This document shows, one piece after another, positions 61,662-64,000 of a stretch of DNA of 64,000 bases. Where the stretch lies: NCBI GenBank assembly GCA_946998115.1, contig CAMPYB010000001.1:1-64000 (forward strand). Direction: 5' to 3'. This stretch comes from an uncultured Actinomyces sp. (GTDB lineage Bacteria; Actinomycetota; Actinomycetes; Actinomycetales; Actinomycetaceae). Position 1 is the first letter of the stretch. The number at the start of each line of letters is the position of its first letter. The position numbers were made by a program, and so were the translations under genes. The notes below the pieces were generated by a model. The model saw only the letters and a program-made list of their open reading frames with translations. It searched no databases and was not told the origin of the DNA.

Positions 61662-62276
61662 GTGAATGACCATTATTTTTCAAACCAACCTAAAGTATCT
61701 TCAGATAGAAAGATAATCGAAGTACAGTTAGTGGGAAACACATATTCTTTGCTAACAGACAACGGTGTTTTTTCTACTTCTAAAATAGATTTAGGAACTA
61801 GTGTTCTTTTATCCAAAGCACCTTTACCACCCGAAAATGGACTATTTTTAGATGCTGGTTGCGGTTGGGGGCCAATTGCTTTATCTCTTGCATTGCATAG
61901 TCCGAATGCGAAAGTATTTGCAGTTGACATAAATGAACGTAGCGTAAATCTTACTAAAGATAACGCACAACGTTTAAAAATAACTAATATAGATACTTTT
62001 TGCGCCGATGAAGCTTTAGAAATATTTAGAACTAAAAATATTAAATTTGATTTAATATGGTCAAATCCTCCGATTAGAATTGGTAAAAATCTTTTTCAAA
62101 ATTTTTTGATTACTTATCTTAGCTTATTGAGCAATACTGGTGTTGCGTATCTTGTTATACAAAAGAATTTAGGTGCAGATTCGTGTATAAAATGGCTAAA
62201 TTCTGAAGGATATTTGGCTCAAAAATTTGCTTCTCAAAAAGGTTATAGAATTGTAGAGGTTAAAAAGAAAAATTAA
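61662..62276 (+). CDS. RsmC-like class I SAM-dependent methyltransferase
   Basis: A 204-residue methyltransferase-small-domain protein. The start is probably GTG 61662 (VNDHYFSNQP), because homologues begin with a similar xDHYFS motif; another GTG at 61629 opens the same frame. The SAM-binding motif is LFLDAGCGWGPIALSLAL, followed by VFAVDINERS. The catalytic motif is SNPPIRIGK (N-P-P-Y/F type), used for exocyclic amines of guanine in 16S or 23S rRNA. Short version without the RsmC N-terminal pseudo-domain. Between dinG and miaA; convergent with miaA. Confidence 0.9.
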   Translation: MNDHYFSNQPKVSSDRKIIEVQLVGNTYSLLTDNGVFSTSKIDLGTSVLLSKAPLPPENGLFLDAGCGWGPIALSLALHSPNAKVFAVDINERSVNLTKDNAQRLKITNIDTFCADEALEIFRTKNIKFDLIWSNPPIRIGKNLFQNFLITYLSLLSNTGVAYLVIQKNLGADSCIKWLNSEGYLAQKFASQKGYRIVEVKKKN

Positions 62277-62301
62277 TAAAAATAATTTTTATTTTTTAAT
62301 T

Positions 62302-63246
62302 TCATATTTGAATATTTTTTTCATATAAGCTCACTGTTTCATCTACAATTTCATCATATGAAATTTCGCATGTATTAAACCAATGTACTCTTTTATCTTT
62401 TCTGAACCATTTTATTTGTCGCCTAGATAGTTGCCTTGTAGCTATAAAAGTTTGTTCTATAGCTTGTTGCAAAGTTAATTCACCGTCAATATAAGCGATA
62501 GTTTGCGCATAACCTGTAGCTTTTGACGCAGTTTTAGCTTCTCTCAACCCCATTTTTATAAGACCTAATGTTTCTTCCACTAAACCATTTTCAAACATTT
62601 GTTTTGATCTTAAATATAATTTTTCATCTAAGATTTCATTAGGCACTTTTATACCTATCTGTAATGCTGGTATTTCGTATTCATATTGTGGCATAGTAGC
62701 ACTGTATGGTTTTCCTGATATTTCTATCACTTCGAGTGCTCTTACTAGTCTCCTTGTATTTTCTTTATTTATTTTTTCTGCAGCAAGCGAATCTTTTTCT
62801 TTTAGCAAATTATACAAAAAATCATTTCCTATGCTATTCGCCAATTGCTCATATTTTTGTCTAATATTATTATCTGTAGGTGGAAAATTTAGTTTATCTA
62901 TTACTGATCTTATATATAGTCCAGATCCTCCAACTAGAATAGGTAAATTTTTTCGTGCATATATTTCTTTTATTATCTTTCTTGCGCGTATTCTATATTC
63001 TGCTACGCTAGCTTCTTGCATTATTTCTAAACAATCAATCATATGGTGAGGAATATTTTGCATTTCTTCTGCAGAAATTTTTGCTGTACCTATATCCATT
63101 TTTTTGTATAGTTGCATAGCATCAGCACCTATTATTTCGCTACTAGTGAAATTTCGTGTTTTAATTTTTTTAGGTAAAACATTAGCCATTCGTGTACTTA
63201 TGGCTGTTTTTCCGCTTCCTGTTGCCCCTACAATTACAAGTATCAT
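62302..63246 (-). CDS. miaA: tRNA dimethylallyltransferase
   Basis: Adds a dimethylallyl group to A37 of tRNAs that read codons starting with U, supporting translation fidelity. 314 residues. Motifs: the P-loop VIVGATGSGKTAIS, the substrate motif GADAMQLYKKMDIGTAK, IPHHMIDCLEI, VGGSGLYIRSVID, NTRRLVRALEVIEISG, and TRQLSRRQIKWFRKD toward the C-terminus. The length is typical. It diverges from ybjN, with only 47 bp between the two starts, and converges with the rsmC-like gene. Confidence 0.97.
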   Translation of the reverse strand: MILVIVGATGSGKTAISTRMANVLPKKIKTRNFTSSEIIGADAMQLYKKMDIGTAKISAEEMQNIPHHMIDCLEIMQEASVAEYRIRARKIIKEIYARKNLPILVGGSGLYIRSVIDKLNFPPTDNNIRQKYEQLANSIGNDFLYNLLKEKDSLAAEKINKENTRRLVRALEVIEISGKPYSATMPQYEYEIPALQIGIKVPNEILDEKLYLRSKQMFENGLVEETLGLIKMGLREAKTASKATGYAQTIAYIDGELTLQQAIEQTFIATRQLSRRQIKWFRKDKRVHWFNTCEISYDEIVDETVSLYEKNIQI

Positions 63247-63293
63247 AATATTTTTTCTGCTACTTTCTGCTTAAATGCTTTATCATTGATTAT

Positions 63294-63767
63294 ATGGAAG
63301 AAGGGCAATCAAGTAAACGTGTATATGCTATGTCTTTGCAAAGGCTACAAGACAGCATGGAAAGATTACATTATTCTTATTTTACTAGCAAAAATGGTAG
63401 CTTATGCACTATATGGCATCCTTTTATAATTTATTTATACCCGCCTGAGGATAATTATCCTCTACAGGTTAGAAGCACTTGGTATAAGGCTGGCTGTGTT
63501 TCGCATGCCAAAGATTTTAAACACATTTCGCAAATAATAAACATTAATAGTATTGAAGCTAAAACTTTTGTAACTACTGATGATAATGGAATAAGTAATT
63601 TTAAAGCAGAAGTAGTTTTAAACACAATTGCTGGCGTATCCGATTTACAATTAGACAATTTCATTAAAAATGCTATAAATAGCATATTGAATATATTTAC
63701 CATAGTCGAAAATCACTTTTCCGATCCTATGTATTCAGAAAGTGGAGATACTGATAATGAATATTAA
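63294..63767 (+). CDS. YbjN domain-containing protein
   Basis: A 157-residue soluble protein with the YbjN fold pattern: SMERLHYSYFTSKNGSLCTIWHPF at the start, QVRSTWYKAG, then FVTTDDNGISNFKAEVVL and a helical C-terminus. YbjN proteins resemble type III secretion chaperones; actinobacterial copies beside miaA often occur in pairs and have no assigned function. ATG 63294 has only a weak ribosome binding site; ATG 63327 is an alternative. The stop is overlapped by the next gene's start. Confidence 0.82.
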   Translation: MEEGQSSKRVYAMSLQRLQDSMERLHYSYFTSKNGSLCTIWHPFIIYLYPPEDNYPLQVRSTWYKAGCVSHAKDFKHISQIININSIEAKTFVTTDDNGISNFKAEVVLNTIAGVSDLQLDNFIKNAINSILNIFTIVENHFSDPMYSESGDTDNEY

Positions 63768-64000
63768 TAAGAATCTCGATAATGCAAATAATTCTTCTGA
63801 TGATAAGGAAAATGAAAATGGTTTGGAAAATGATTTTCCTTGTAAAGATAAAAAATTGAATGAAAAAGAAATGAAAATGCCTTCCGAAAATAATGAAAAA
63901 GATAATTTTTTCTCAAATGACTTTCAAATAGATAATGCAAGTAATTATACGTCAAGTGTTGAAATAGATTATACAGTACCTGCAGAATTCGATCATTGTG
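63757..64000 (+). CDS. Unidentified gene, 5' part only, runs off the window
   Basis: ATG 63757 has GGAG nine bases upstream, overlaps the ybjN stop by eleven bases in another frame, and stays open to the window end (81 codons). The visible part is a charged Asn/Glu/Asp/Lys-rich stretch (about 1-65) followed by SVEIDYTVPAEFDHC, where a folded domain may begin. Position suggests the second YbjN protein commonly found here, with an acidic disordered N-terminus; the domain itself is outside the window. Confidence 0.6.
   Translation, partial: MNINKNLDNANNSSDDKENENGLENDFPCKDKKLNEKEMKMPSENNEKDNFFSNDFQIDNASNYTSSVEIDYTVPAEFDHC

Overview
The window is a 64 kb, strongly AT-rich stretch (by eye about one third G+C) of bacterial chromosome with dense housekeeping genes. 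The gene content points to an actinobacterium: two LytR-CpsA-Psr ligases beside a GT2/DUF2304/GtrA set, an LAXTG cell-wall protein built from actinobacterial 'choice-of-anchor M' repeats, an infC-rpmI-rplT-trmH operon, YbjN genes beside miaA, an ACT-domain malic enzyme next to gatCAB, and an oversized LigA. Such low G+C is unusual for this phylum, so an undersampled or host-associated lineage is likely. That assignment is inference from gene content, not a phylogeny. No phage, insertion sequence or CRISPR array was seen.

Layout. 1-3.2 kb: guaA (its last residues lie outside the window), pta, and the end of the GtrA set. 3.3-9.7 kb: an envelope block with polyprenyl-sugar synthesis genes, two LCP ligases, and an LAXTG protein behind a Fur/Zur-type operator. 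9.7-12.8 kb: trmH, rplT, rpmI and infC behind a structured leader with an attenuator, plus a small acidic unknown protein. 12.9-15.1 kb: a two-component system and tRNA-His. 15.2-20.8 kb: a proline iminopeptidase, ddl, plsC, a lipid kinase and murA. 21-24.2 kb: a single-chain triple RidA protein, a GT4 glycosyltransferase, tRNA-Glu and tRNA-Gln. 24.5-27.9 kb: a tetR-yhgE/pip operon with a perfect palindromic operator. 28-31.9 kb: gltX, a MalY/PatB lyase and a degenerate FAH-family protein. 32-36.9 kb: three tandem AGCS amino-acid symporters. 37-43.9 kb: branched-chain amino acid synthesis (ilvD, ilvE, ilvC, ilvN, ilvB). 44.2-49 kb: malic enzyme and gatCAB. 49.6-59.1 kb: a PLD-family cardiolipin synthase, ligA, an orphan EccC/FtsK-like ATPase and an OatA-like acyltransferase. 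59.3-64 kb: tRNA-Arg, dinG, an rsmC-like methyltransferase, miaA, ybjN and a truncated gene.

Themes. Much of the window serves the envelope: peptidoglycan precursors (murA, ddl), glycopolymer attachment (LCP), phospholipids (plsC, lipid kinase, cls), peptidoglycan or glycan acylation, and surface protein anchoring. A second theme is nitrogen and amino-acid metabolism (ilv genes, AGCS symporters, RidA, MalY, proline iminopeptidase). Many genes start at internal ATG, GTG or TTG codons better supported by a ribosome binding site than the longest reading frame, and infC probably starts at AUU. The most notable items are the triple RidA fusion, the EccC-like protein with only one intact ATPase site, the metal-responsive LAXTG protein, the infC leader switch, and the FAH-fold protein without its metal-binding glutamates.
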